A stretch of DNA of 64,000 bases from Bettongia penicillata ogilbyi (lineage: Eukaryota; Chordata; Mammalia; Diprotodontia; Potoroidae): positions 514,309 through 578,308 of the forward strand of contig JAJHZJ010000808.1 in assembly GCA_023548195.1 (NCBI GenBank), in the 5' to 3' direction. Below, piece after piece: positions 12,342-23,617 of this stretch. Position 1 is the stretch's first letter, and each line of letters opens with the position of its first letter. The position numbers and the translations under genes are program-made. A model generated the notes under the pieces. It was not told where the DNA came from, made no database searches, and saw only the letters and a program-made list of their open reading frames with translations.

Positions 12342-12385
12342 TGACAGAGGCAGAGACAGAGACACAGAGAGACAGAGACTGAGGG
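12256..12385. repeat. compound (TA)n(GA)n microsatellite inside HAL1
   Basis: An uninterrupted TA run to about 12299 passes directly into a GA run to about 12340, then a degenerate gacaga tract. It lies between the ORF1 remnant and the 3' region of copy A and has no counterpart in copy B, where that region is deleted. Confidence 0.95.
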
Positions 12386-13213
12386 CACAGGGTGAGTGGA
12401 ATACGAAGAGATGAAATCTAAAAAAATAAAATTAATGGGTGAGAGGAATATATTTGGAGGAGAAAGGGAGAAATGGAATGGGGCAAATTATCTCTCATAC
12501 AAGAGGCAAGAAAAACCTTTTTCAATGAAGGGGAAAAGGCAGGAGGTGAGAGGGAAAAAATGAAGCTTGCTCTCATCACATTTGGCTTAAGGAGAGAATA
12601 ACATGCATACTAAATTTGATATGAAAATCTATCTTATAGTACAGGAAAGTAATGGAAAATTTGATAAGTGGTGTGGGGAAATGATAGAAGCAGTCGCAAA
12701 GGAGAAGAGGGAGTAATTAGAAGTAAACACTTTTTGGGAGGGACAAGGTCAAAAAAGAGAACAAAATAAATAGAGGCAGGATAGAATGGAGAGAAATATA
12801 GTTAGTCTTTCACAACATGACTATTATGGAAGTCTTCTGCATAACTACACATGTATAGCCTATATTGAATTGCTTGTCTTCTCAGTGGGGGTGGGTGAGG
12901 AGGGAGGAAGGGAGAGAAGTTAGAACTCAAAATTTTTGGAATAAATGTTGAGAATGTTTTTTTGGATGCCACTGGGAAATAAGAAATACAGGTAATGGGG
13001 TATAGAAATCTATCTTGTCCTACAAGAAAAGAGAGAAGATGGGGATAAGGGAAGGGAGGGGTGTGATAGAAGGAAGGGCAGATTGGGGAAGGGGGTAGTC
13101 AGAATGCACAGTGTCTTGGGCTGTGGGAGGGGAGAGATGGAGAGAAAATTTGGAACTCAAAGTCTTGGGGAAATGAATGTTGTAAAGTAAAAGTAAATAA
13201 ATAAAAAAGAGAC

Positions 13214-13230
13214 AAAAAGGAAGCTAGGAG
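13214..13230. repeat. right target-site duplication of the first HAL1
   Basis: aaaaaggaagctaggag pairs with 10308-10323. It runs directly into the older LINE fragment that follows (ctaggagatttcaatg). Confidence 0.65.
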
Positions 13231-13705
13231 ATTTCAATGTACATATTAATGCTCTCTCAAACTCTCTAACTTCCTAGTTCCTCAATCTACTTAATTCACA
13301 TGACGTACTTCTGATTTCATCTCAGCTATTAGATACAGTGGCTATTACATTTCCATGTAAATTAACTCCTAAATAGACTCTTCTATGTATATAAATTCCT
13401 AAATTTCATTGTCTGATCACTCTCTTTCATCATTTCATCTTTTCCTGTGCTTTATGACTCCTCACCTTATTCTTTATTCTCATCATGAACTTTATTTCTA
13501 CTAACCCTCATTTCTTTTCCAAGCCATAACCCCTGCATCCGTTATACTATCCTTTCTTTCTCACTCAACCCCACTCTTGAATCCATTGTCCTTTGTCCTA
13601 TCACTTTTCATGCTTTGACAGATGCCTTGCTTGGATTAGTCCTACCATCTGCCTTCTTCACTTCCATTTATATGTTGCTGCATGGAGCTAGAAGAAATAA
13701 CAATG
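13224..13705 (+). mobile_element. old LINE fragment with GDFN endonuclease motif (L2/CR1 type)
   Basis: Translation from 13224 gives LGDFNVHINALSNSL then FLNLLNSHDVLL, the pattern of an apurinic-type endonuclease domain of L2/CR1 LINEs (GDFN-H with a following LLNSHD). Stops and frameshifts follow. This appears to be the host sequence into which HAL1 A and the next L1 inserted. The family assignment is tentative. Confidence 0.4.
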
Positions 13706-14639
13706 AACTTCTAGTACCAAGATGGCAGAGTGAGAAAGGAACCCTCTGCATGCCTCCAAATTCCCCTCCAAACCACTAGAAAACTGCCTCAGAATTTATC
13801 TAGGAGCAAGGAAGCAGTTTACCAGCCCAGCATGAGAAGTTTGTCTCAGTAGGGTAAGGGGCAGTAAGCTCCAGGAGGAGGAGGAGCAACAGCAACCAGC
13901 CTCAAATCAGGGGGCCACAGCAAGGCATGAGCCTGGGGCAATCAAATAGCAATGTTCCACTCTCCTGAAAACCAGCATCCCCTATAGAAGTTAGTAGCCT
14001 GAGAAGGACAGCAAGGACCCATCCAAGCCACCTCAGCACCAGTACAAGCCACGAGCCAGGCCTGGACCCCCACTGCTGACCAGTAGTGAAGCCTCACCCT
14101 GGAGCTGGTGAACAGTGAGACCATGCCCCTGGAGCCTACCAGTAGAGAGGGTCTATTTCCATAGCAACCAAGTAGTAGGGTTCCACTCCTGGGATGTATC
14201 AATAACAAAATCTCTCCTCCAGGGTCAGTCACCAAAAAAGACTGTTACCATAGCAACCTAGCAGCAAGGCCTCACCTAGAACAGTCCAGGAGCTAAACAC
14301 TATACCCAGGGGAGACCAACAGGGAGGTCCCATCCCCCAGTGCAAGAAAACAGGAAAGCCTAACCCCCAGGGAAAGCAAACAGTTAAACCCTAAAACCCA
14401 GTGAAAGCTAGCAGCAGGAAAATCCAGAGCCCCAGAACAAAAGGCTTGGGACAGTATAGGAGCAAAGTCAAAATCTCACGTGAAAACATCAAGTCACACA
14501 AATACACACAAAAAAAAGGCAGAAAAAAATGAACGAAAAAACCAGCAACAACTTGACTATAGGAAGGTACTAGGATAATTGGGAGGATCAAGGCATAAAC
14601 ATAGAAGAGGACAGTAGTGTCAAAATTGTAATGTGAAGC

Positions 14640-15450
14640 CTCAATGAAAAATGTAATTTGGTCTCAGACCTAAAAAGAAATTCCTGGAAGAGTTTAAAAA
14701 AAGATTTTAAAAAGCAAATTAGAGAAATGAAAAAAAACTGGGAAAAGAAATGAGAGTAATTCAAGAGAGTCATGAAGAAAAAGAGTCAATAGAATAGGAA
14801 AAAAATATGTAAAAAATTACTGAGAAAAATAACTCCTTAAAAAATAGAATTGGCTAAATAGAAAAGGAAGTATAAAAATATCACTGAAGAAAACAATCTA
14901 TTCAAATTTAGAATTGAATAATTAGAAGCTAATGACTCTATGAGACACCAAGATATGACAAAACAAAATTTAAAAAGTAAAAAAATAGAAGAAAATATGA
15001 AATCTTTTATTGGAAAAACAACTGAACTAGAACATAAATGGAGGAGAGATAACATAAGAATTATTGGACTGAAAGTCATGATAAAACAAAAGAGCCTAGA
15101 CAACATTTTTCAAGAAATTTTCAGAAAAACTGCCCTGATATATTAGGACCAGAGGGCAAAATAAAAACTGAAAGAATCCACCTCTCACTGCAAGAAAGAG
15201 ATCAGAAAATGAAAACTCCCAGGAATATCACAGAAAGTATTGCAAGCAGCCAATTCACATGTCATGAAACTATGATCGGGATTACATAGAATTTGTCAGT
15301 TTCCACATTTAAGAACTAGAAAGATTAGAATATGATATACTGGAAAGCAAAAGTTATTAGGATTACAACAAAGAATCACCTACACAGCAAAATTTCAGGG
15401 AGGAAAAATGGACATTTAATGAAATAGAAGACTTTAAAGTACTTCTGGCA
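14640..15450 (+). pseudogene. L1 ORF1 remnant
   Basis: A coiled-coil-like lysine/glutamate-rich stretch (about 14690-14990) precedes an open piece at 14940-15146 with EENMKSFIGKTTELE and RRDNIRIIGL, the entry to the ORF1p RRM domain. Many stops and frameshifts. It aligns by eye with the ORF1 remnants of the two HAL1 copies but is more decayed. Confidence 0.7.
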
Positions 15451-16084
15451 AGACAAGAGGTGAATAAAAATTTGATCTCCACATACAAGACTCAGGGGAA
15501 ATATAAGAAAGTTAAAAAAGAAAGAAGAGAAATAAGAAATTCAATAACATTAAATTCTTTATATTTCTATATGACAAGATAATGCTTGTAAATCTTAATA
15601 ATTTTATTACTGTAAGAGCAATTAGAAGCAATATATGAAGATAAAGGGTGAAGAAATAAGGTGAATTGAAGGAATGACAGAACTTCCTCCAAAAAAGGGG
15701 GTAAGAAAGAAAATTGCACTGGAAGAAAGAGGGGAGAGATTAAGTGGAATAAATTATCCCACATAAAAGAGTCATGAGAGAGTTATTGTAATGGAGGGGA
15801 GAGGCAAAGGAGGTAGAAAAAGCTATTATAATGGAGGTAGTGGGCAAAGATTAAACCTTACTCTCCTCAAAATTGACTCAAAGAGAGATAAACATACATA
15901 CTCAGTTAGATATAGAAATCTCTTACCCTATAAAAAAGTAAAAAGGGACAGGAATAACAAAAGGAGGAGGAGGAAAGGTGGTGATCAGATGTAAAATATT
16001 TATGAGGAAAGAAAGAGTGAGGTATAAAAGAGAAAGGGGGATAAACAAGTGCAAAATAGCATGGAGGGAAATACACAGTTAGTC

Positions 16085-16965
16085 ATAACTATAAATGTGA
16101 ATAGGATGAACTCACTCCTAAAACAGAAGCAAGACAGTAGAATGGATTAAATACCAGAGTCCTACAATACATTATTTACAAGAAATACATCTGAAGCAGA
16201 GATGTACACACAGAGTAAAGGTAAGAGGCTGGAGAAGAATCCATCATGCTTCTTTGGGGGGTAGCAATCATGATCTCATACAAAGCAAAAGCAAAAATGA
16301 TCTAATTAAAAGTTATAAAGAAGAAAACTATAACTTGCTGAAAGGTAGCATAGACAATGAAGCCAAATCAATACTAACCATATATGCACCAAATGGTGTA
16401 GCATCTAAATTTTTGAAGGAGTGCTTGAATGAGTTATAGGAGGAAATAGATAATAAACTATACTAGTGGTAGATCTCAACTTTCCCCCTCACCGAACTAG
16501 ATGAATCTAACAAAAAAAAGAAAGAAAAAACTTAAGAAGGTGAATAAAATTCTGCAAGAGTTAGATATGACAGATCTCTGGAGAAAAATGAATGGGAAAA
16601 CAAAGACATACACCTTTTTGTCTGCAGTACATGGCACCTATACAAAAGTTGGCCTTGTAAAAGGACATAAAAACTTCACCAAATGCAGAAAAGCCAAAAT
16701 AGTAAACGCATCCTTTTCAGATCATAGTGCAATAAAATTTACATTCAGTAATGGACAATAAAAAAAGAGATTAAAAATTAATTGGAAATCAAATAACCTA
16801 ATAAAAAAAACCAAGTGGGTCAAAGAAGAAATCAGAGAAACAACTGATAATTTCATTAAAGAAAATGACAATGAGAAAACATACCAAAATTTATAGGATG
16901 AAGTCAAAGCAGTACTTAGAGGGAAATTGATATATCAATTTAAATCAATGAAAAAGAAAATGTGA
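16085..16965 (+). pseudogene. L1 ORF2 endonuclease domain remnant
   Basis: Pieces in order: VNRMNSLLKQK, a decayed LFTRNTSEAEM (family LQETH region), VAIMISYKAKAK, TIYAPNGVASKFLKECLNEL at 16254-16439, then ELDMTDLWRKMN, TYTFLSAVHGTY and SFSDHSAIKFTF at 16501-16761. The last contains the SDH of the apurinic-type endonuclease, whose His is catalytic in L1. Frameshifts and stops make it inactive. The similarity stops near 16965, where the sequence jumps to the ORF2 C-terminal part. Confidence 0.75.
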
Positions 16966-18290
16966 AAGAAGGTGTACTGGCCATCCCGAATCTCAAACAG
17001 TACTATAAAGTAGTAATTATGGAAATAATCTGGAACAGGCTAAGAAATAGTGGTGGATCAGTGTAATAGGTTAGGTACAAATTACATTATAGTGAATGAT
17101 TGCACTAATCCAGTATTTGATAAACCAAAAGATCCAAACTTTTGAAACAAAAATTCATTATTCAGAAAATAAAAAAACAACTCCTGGGAAAACTAGAAAA
17201 CAATATGTCAGAAACTAGGTATAGACTAAAATCTCACATCACATATCAAGTAAACATCAAAATGGGCACATGATTTACACATAAAGGGCAATACCATAAG
17301 CAAATTAAGAGAACATGGAAGAGTTTGTCTGTCAGATTTAAGGATAAGGGAAGAATTTAGAATCACAGAAGATATAAAGAGAATAATAAAATGTAAAATA
17401 GATAATTTTGCTTATATAAAAATAAAAAGTTTTTGTACAAACAAAACCAATGCAATCAAAATTATAAGGAAACAGAAAACTAGAAAAACTTTGCTAAAAG
17501 TGTCTCTGATAAAGGTCTCATTTTTCAAATATAGAGGACTGAATCAAATTTATAAAAATACAAGTCATTCTCCAATTGATAAATGGCCAAAGGATATGAA
17601 CTGGCACTTTTCAGACAAAGAAATCAAAGCTATCTGTAGTCATGCTACATGCTAAATGCTCGGAATCACTATTGATCAAAGAAATGCAAATCAAAACAAC
17701 TCTTATCAGAGTAACTAATACGACAAAAAGGGAAAATGGATGTGGGAGGGGATGTAAGAAAACTAGGACACTAATGTACTGTTGGTGGAGCTGTGAACTC
17801 ACCCAACTATTCTGGAGAGTGATTTGGAACTATGCTCAAAGGGCTATAAAACTGTGCATACCATTTGATCCAGCAATACCACTGGTAGGTCTATATCCCA
17901 AAGACATTAAAAAAAAAAAAAAGGAAAAACTACCTATTTGTACAAAAATATTCATGGCAGTTCTTTTTGTGGTGGCTAAGAACCAGAAATCAAAGGGATA
18001 GACATCAAGTGGGCAATGGCTAAACAAGCTGTCATATAAGTGTAATGGAATATTATTGTGCTGTAAGAAATGACAAGCAGGATGATTTCAGAAAAACCTA
18101 GAAAGACTTAAATGAACTGATGCATAGTGAAGTGAACAGAACAGAAGGAGAACTTTGTACACCATAACAGCAATATTATTCAATGAAGACTTGTGAATGA
18201 CATAACTATTCTCAGAAGTATAATGATCAAGGCAATTCTAAAAGACTAATGATGAAATATAGTATCTGTCTCCAGAGAAAGAATGTATAT
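16966..18290 (+). pseudogene. L1 ORF2 C-terminal region remnant
   Basis: The segment opens with KEGVLAIPNLKQYYKVVIMEIIW, the family's region after the reverse transcriptase. It continues with degraded equivalents of the 3.5-4.6 kb fragment: ENNMSETRYRLKSH, SDKGLIFQI, then an open piece at 17642-18001 with LLIKEMQIKTTL, YCWWSCELTQLFWRVIWNYAQ, CIPFDPAIPLVGLYPKDI and VLFVVAKNQ. The 119-codon frame is an L1 shred and not a host gene. Confidence 0.8.
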
Positions 18291-18512
18291 CAATTGAATA
18301 CCGACTAAAGTATGTTATTTTTCATTTTCTTTTATTCAAGTCTTCTTGTACAAAATGACTAATATGGAAATATTTTACATAATTGCACATCTATAACATA
18401 TCTAATAGCTTCCCATGGGGCAGGGAGTGGAGTCAGGGAGAAATAGAATTTGGAATTCAAAACTTTAAAGAAAGGATATTTTTAAATGGGAAAAGAGAAA
18501 TAAAACCACAAG

Positions 18513-18791
18513 AATTGGGTCAGATTTGTTATCTAATCTCAGCTGTGGACTCACCAAGGCAATCATTCTCTTCATGCCTAAGTACCTAGCTCATTCACTA
18601 CCCTACTCTCCCTGCTGACTGTTTTAAATTTTTCTTGTACCTTTTCAAGTCTCCCATGATGCCTCTTTCCTTTACTCTTTCTGAGGAAGAGCTCATCTTA
18701 TGGAAAAAAAAAAGGGACATTTGCTGAAAAATATTTTCCTCTTCTCATTTCATGTCATTTTATGTTTTCCTTCCCCCTCAACCTTCCATGG

Positions 18792-18795
<4 letters not shown>
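18513..18795. other. unassigned, flank of the L1
   Basis: Possibly the right-hand continuation of the old LINE host sequence seen at 13224-13705, but no motif supports this. Confidence 0.35.

Positions 18796-18839
<44 letters not shown>
18796..18839. repeat. (CA)n microsatellite
   Basis: Pure CA run of about 22 units, preceded by gacatacaca. Confidence 0.97.
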
Positions 18840-18840
<1 letters not shown>

Positions 18841-20299
18841 AAACTTACCAACTGGTCACAGCCTTGGCTTAAAAATCTCAGTGAACCCTTCCCTACTTCT
18901 TGATGCAGTCCATTACATGTGAGGAGAGTGATAGTTTGCTAGAAATGCTTTCCTTGTTTGGAGCTCTACAACCACCCACTTACATTTGTCTTCTTGGATA
19001 AAACACATCAAATTATCCTCTCACATGTAGGTCTCTTTTTAGTTATCTCCAAACTAATCCTTCTTAGAATAAACACACCTCATTAAATTCTTGAGAGGAA
19101 AGTATAAAATTCCAAGGGCATATGAATCCAATGTGATGTTGACATAATGTACAACGCTTCCTTAAGGAATATACTAAGAAAGCACATCAGTACAAAGGAA
19201 ATTGCAATTTCTTTTGCCACTTGAAGATCATAAGTTTGGAAGAAAAAAGTGGATATGAGAAATTAACAATGTTTATAGTACAGAGCTCATAAAATAAGGC
19301 CATTCTAAGTGAGAGCTACAGGTCATTGTTTAATCTCTAATAAAGTTTCCTCTATGTCATAAAAAAATGTAATTCAATAAAGGAAACTAAAGCAAGAAAG
19401 GAAAAGTGTTGGAAAACATTTAATGCTTAGTTTTTCATTTATTCAAATGGGCAGGCTTTTATACTTTGCTGCAGCATTAGCCAGCTCAGATACTAATCAA
19501 TGATGAGATGTTGCCTAAGATAACACTTGAAGAGTTACATCTGCTGTGTAATTGAAGGGATAAAAGTTGGAAGTACATGAATACAGTCTTCCAGGGAGCA
19601 ATAATGGCAAATAAATAAATAAATAAATCCAACCTTTACAAGTTCACAGTAGGGAAATATGATTACCATGCTTGATTCTATTTGTTTTTGCTGTTTTTGT
19701 TTTCTTGGTGTGTTAACTATATTCGTGACATGTCTAATTTAAGAGTTAATTTCTTTGTACCTTTTCAGCACTTAACAATGCATGCTTAATTTCCTGGCTA
19801 CTCTAAAAGGATTTAATGTGGGTTTTTTTATATTTTTTCACGTAATAATTATGAATTTCATGGTTATATATGTTATGGCCTGGACTACTGGATAAAAATA
19901 TATATGCATATTTTTAAAAGATTTTTAAAAGCAGCATTTACTCGTTTTGCATCTTTAAGTTCTGGAAGTTATTTTTGTGAATACTATGATACTATATTTG
20001 GCCTAATAGAAGATTGTCCTGGCTAACAACTAGAATAGTTATTTCATTAACATAAGAGGACCCATACTATTAACAACATGACCTTTGAAGAAATTATCAT
20101 ATGAAAATTAGCATTTGATGGGCAAACAGGAAACCTGCTATCTTCCATTTGGAAGATTCATTCCAAAGGAAAAAAAGTAGCAAAGTCTAGGGTTTTAATA
20201 ATACAGACAACCTTCATGTTTCCTTGCTTATTTTTAATGTACAAAAATTATTGCCTAGTAAATTAATTTCAATACACAAAAGGTAAAAAATTAATGTGT
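18840..20299. other. unassigned, repeat-poor sequence
   Basis: No gene or repeat recognised. A short (AAAT)n tract lies at about 19609-19626. The stretches 19440-19600 and 19735-19810 have mixed composition and could be unique conserved DNA. Confidence 0.5.
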
Positions 20300-20425
20300 A
20301 AAGGCATAATTGTGTAATGGATAGAATGCTTGGCTTGGAGTCAAGAAAAAAAATGGCTTGAAATGATTTCTTACTAGCTGTATGAGTCTGGGTGAGTCAT
20401 TTAAGTTTATGTGCCTCAGCATGAG
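20300..20425 (+). mobile_element. tRNA-derived SINE, 5' part
   Basis: gtgtaatggatagaatgctt, ggcttggagtcaagaa and gagtctgggtgagtcattta follow the tRNA-like head and core of the marsupial SINE. The tail is missing. Confidence 0.6.
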
Positions 20426-20564
20426 GCTATGGGTCTTATTCTGAATCACAGAAGGGTTGATGGGATGAGTTCCCACACCAGAAGTTCCCAATGCTGACGA
20501 AATGACAGATCCTGTAGTATTCATGTATTGAGGGGAAGGAAGAGATAATCATTAGTGAAAGAGG

Positions 20565-20765
20565 TAGCATTATATGGTGAGAAAAATACTGTATATAAAG
20601 TCCTAGGGGACCAAGTTTGGAATGCAAGTTTTATTATTTTCCAGTTCTGTGACATTTCATAAGTCATTTAGCCTTTTGAGACTACAGTTCCTTCATAAGA
20701 GAAAGAGTGGGCTAAATTATATGATTATTGAGGTGTTTTGAAGATTTTACACCTATGAGTCAATG
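20565..20765 (+). mobile_element. MIR-type SINE
   Basis: Head tagcattatatggtgagaaa, core ctgtgacatttcataagtca, tail with gggctaaattatatgatta and cctatgagtcaatg. Strongly diverged. Confidence 0.55.
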
Positions 20766-20949
20766 AACTCCAACCCATTATACTTGATTTTTAAGATCTA
20801 ACATTGACTTCCTTTGGGTTTATGGGCCAAACCATTCTGAATCCCTCTTCGACACTTATCAGGCACTTTCTTAGTCACTCACCACTGGTAGTTACTGGAG
20901 GCAGAAATGATGACTTGAGTTTCTATATTAATGCTCAAAGTTGTGTTAG

Positions 20950-21009
20950 ATATTTAAAAGATATTCATTGACCACTTATTATTTACAAGAACTGTGCTAA
21001 ACCATTGTA

Positions 21010-21083
<74 letters not shown>

Positions 21084-21110
21084 TCCAAACTCAAGGGATT
21101 TTACATTCTA
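20950..21110 (+). mobile_element. old interspersed repeat (L2/MIR-related) hosting a TA array
   Basis: The recurrent 'cacctactatgtgccaggcactgtgctaa' block appears as ccacttattatttacaagaa ctgtgctaaacc, and the copy resumes after the TA array with caagggattttacattctac, the family's 'ctcaaggagcttacattcta'. Confidence 0.5.
21012..21081. repeat. (TA)n microsatellite
   Basis: About 35 uninterrupted TA units inside an old repeat. Long TA runs are cruciform-prone and often collapse in assemblies. Confidence 0.97.
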
Positions 21111-22114
21111 CTTGGGAAAATCTCCGTTCAGAAAGAGTTTCTTATTATTTCCTCTGTATGAGAGTGGTAAAAACTATACTTTGTTTATGTGAATTGTAAA
21201 AAACAAAAGAAAAAGAAAAAAATAACAACCATTGAAACTTATTAAGTATATAGAGCTTTGAGGGTGGAGAAGGAAAGATATGCCTCCTCTTCCTCTAAAT
21301 CTTTTTTATATACTCCATTTCCTCTCTTATAACCACTAAGATTTTTAAACAACTCAGATGTAATCAACCTCACACACTAAATATTAAAAAAAAATCTGAT
21401 ATCAGACAATGAGATTTTAGCTATCTTGTTTCCATAGAAAAGTAAGTTAATGGCAAATTTGGTTGAGAAAATATAACTGAGAAATTGCTTATAAAAACTG
21501 GATGGGTAGCTTTACACATTTAATCACTACTCTCTATGAGATGTCTTAATAAAAGGCAATAAAATCAGGGAATTGTCTCATTAAAATGCTACAAAAATGT
21601 ATCATTACAATAATAAGCTACATTAAAGGAAAACAGACATTCTGAAGTGTTTAGCAAATTGTAAATTCTTCCCCCACTATTCATTGGTCTGAATATTGAA
21701 TAATCCCTTTGCTTAGTGCATAACGGTGATGAGAAATAGAATAAACAAAATGAAATCATTTTTATTTTGCAGAGTGATAATTAAAGGTTTTTCTGTTGCC
21801 TTAGTTACAGTTATGTCAGGTTTCTATATCCTACTCACAGTATATATAAACAAAACTTATGTTCATTACCATCCAAAATCTAGACCTGATAAAATAGTTT
21901 GATTATAAGAATTGTTTCTAAGTATACTTATTTTTGTACCCCCTTTATCTGTTCCTGGATTCTCTTGAGCATAAAGATATTTGACAAATGTGGCCATGTA
22001 CTGTAAATATAAAAGCTGTGCAGAACTCAGAGCATGATTTTTAGTAAACCAAGCAGATAATTCTGTCAATACACTGACTGTATGCATGAGATATTTTCTT
22101 GTCCATGGCTAAAT
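21111..22114. other. unassigned, repeat-poor sequence
   Basis: No recognised repeat. 21640-21860 has the mixed, homeobox-site-rich look of conserved non-coding DNA (see findings). Open frames on the minus strand (21866-22223) show no family. Confidence 0.5.
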
Positions 22115-22225
22115 TCAATTCAGCCTGGTTTTTTAAGCACCTGCAATGTTCAGGGCAACATGCTAGGTGATAGGATACAAAGACAAAATGAAAGTTGCTA
22201 TCCTCTAGGAATTCATATTCCACTG
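22115..22225 (+). mobile_element. old interspersed repeat (L2/MIR-related)
   Basis: ttttaagcacctgcaatgtt, gataggatacaaagacaaaa and cctctaggaattcatattcc match the same family block as 20950-21110. Confidence 0.55.
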
Positions 22226-22964
22226 GGAAGGTAAAATGTGAACAAAGAGCAGGGAAGTATATGTAAATTATGTTAAAGCCATTTCAAGAGGTAGAAAGTG
22301 TTAACAATTAGAATAGAGGAATCAGGAAAGGGCTCATGCAAAGAAGGGTTCCTCAACTGTGCTGTGAAAGTATCTTGGGGTTCTAAACTAGAGAGGGGAG
22401 AAAGGAAAGAATTGTGAAAATGGGGAACACAGTATGGGCAACATCATGGAGATGGGAGATGGAAAGTCACATTCAAGAAACAGCAAGTATGCTAGTTTAA
22501 CCAGAACACAGTGTGAATAAAAGGGAGTGTTCAGAAATAATTATCCCAAGACTGCTCCCAAAGAAGACCGAACCATTGAACTCATGGCTTTCCATTTGTA
22601 CAATCATCCCTTTCATCTGCAAGGAAGGATCAGTCCATCACTTTTTGCTTCTTAGTAGAAGGGTGTCTCCACCACCAAAAAAATGCTCCTGTCCAAAATG
22701 CTTAATCAGTGACCTCAAGGCAGAAATCCTTTAAACAAACAAATAGCAAGGAACACAAGTGAACTATAACTTCGTTTTGGAGACTTTTCACTAGCAATTA
22801 CCATAACACTGTTTGCACAAATGAGATTGGCATTTAATATGTGCATGTAGAACTGAATTAATGAAGTCATGGGATCTTTGATTTTAGTATACGTTTTATA
22901 ATGTAGTTTTAAATGACAAGCAAACAATTCATGATCATTACATGTTTTTAAAAAAGCAATTGTT
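22226..22964. other. unassigned sequence
   Basis: Purine-rich until about 22500. A 73-codon frame (22513-22734) has no recognised similarity. Confidence 0.5.
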
Positions 22965-23255
22965 GCTTACTACCCTCTGATCAAATCACGTTCACCATCT
23001 ACTTTAAACCTTTGTTCCTGCTGCTCTCACTATTTGGAATGCTCTCCTTCCGCCCTATCCCCATTCATTCCTCATTGTTCCCCTGTCTCCAGACAGCTTT
23101 CTCTCACTTCTCTATCTAACAAGGATTGTTGGTACATTTGCTATGACCTGATTTGGACTCTTCTATAGCTTACATTTGTTCAGCAGTCCTAGAAGTGATA
23201 GACACGTGTAAAGTGCTCAAGATACAGTTATTGATGGAAAAGGGCAATTTTAGAA
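22965..23255 (+). mobile_element. L2 LINE 3' region
   Basis: ttgttcctgctgctctcact, tttggaatgctctccttcc, ctgtctccagacagctttct and the following pyrimidine-rich part correspond to the L2 stretch 'tgctgttccctctgcctggaatgctcttcc...caggtctcagc'. Confidence 0.6.
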
Positions 23256-23380
23256 ACATTATGAAAACACCTTGGTAATGTCACCCTTATCTGATATGTG
23301 TATGGATGTAATATGCAAAGTTGCAGCTAAAGCTTGGTTCACTGAATTCTCTTCTTTCTCTTTTTCCCTTAGGAGCACAT

Positions 23381-23382
<2 letters not shown>

Positions 23383-23422
<40 letters not shown>
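23383..23422. repeat. (TG)n microsatellite
   Basis: About 19 TG units; it produces cysteine-valine and histidine-threonine runs in overlapping frames that are not proteins. Confidence 0.96.
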
Positions 23423-23425
<3 letters not shown>

Positions 23426-23454
23426 TGTTCCAGTTTTCAGGTTCAGTTGAACTC

Positions 23455-23565
23455 AGAAAATATTTACCAAGTTCCAATTATGTGCCAGGCACCATGATAA
23501 AAAAAAAAAATAAAGAAAACCAATTCAGGACCTCAGTGCTCTTAATATTTTACTTGGGGGAGAGG
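23455..23565 (+). mobile_element. old interspersed repeat (L2/MIR-related)
   Basis: ttaccaagttccaattatgt gccaggcaccatgata, then after an A run caggacctcagtgctcttaa: the same block as 22115-22225. Confidence 0.5.
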
Positions 23566-23583
23566 AAGGGGAGAGAGGAACAA

Positions 23584-23617
23584 TGTATGTATGTATGTAT
23601 GTATGTGTGTGTGTGTG
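23584..23617. repeat. (TATG)n(TG)n microsatellite
   Basis: Six tatg units pass into a short TG run, about 160 bp downstream of the longer TG array. Confidence 0.93.

Larger units (their letters stand above)
10324..13213 (+). mobile_element. HAL1 (half-L1) retrotransposon, copy A
   Basis: The element begins gtggagccaagatggtggag, the usual marsupial L1/HAL1 5' end, and runs through a GC-richer 5' UTR, one ORF1-type reading frame (about 10953-12135, broken), a purine-rich 3' region and an A-rich end (agtaaataaataaaaaagag). No ORF2 endonuclease or reverse transcriptase is present between ORF1 and the 3' end, which is the HAL1 layout. HAL1s are thought to move by using L1 ORF2p supplied in trans. 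Imperfect 16-17 bp direct repeats flank it. The copy at 49.7-52.1 kb has the same 5' end and 3' tail. Confidence 0.75.
13715..18512 (+). mobile_element. L1 LINE with an internal deletion of the reverse transcriptase
   Basis: The copy has an L1-type 5' end (ccaagatggcagagtg at about 13721), a long 5' UTR with repeated caag/cagc segments, an ORF1 remnant, a spacer, the ORF2 endonuclease domain, then directly the ORF2 C-terminal region, an L1 3' UTR and an A-rich end. The reverse transcriptase core that should separate endonuclease and C-terminal domain is absent, so the copy is about 4.8 kb instead of a full-length 6-8 kb. I found no convincing target duplication; the boundaries are good to some tens of bases. 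Confidence 0.8.

Noticed and set aside
12241..12345. CRISPR-like or satellite array
   Set aside because: These are dinucleotide runs without spacer structure, and the genome is vertebrate.
17642..18001. 119-codon plus-strand frame as a host gene
   Set aside because: Its translation is the L1 ORF2 C-terminal domain (FDPAIPLVGLYPKD), part of the decayed L1.
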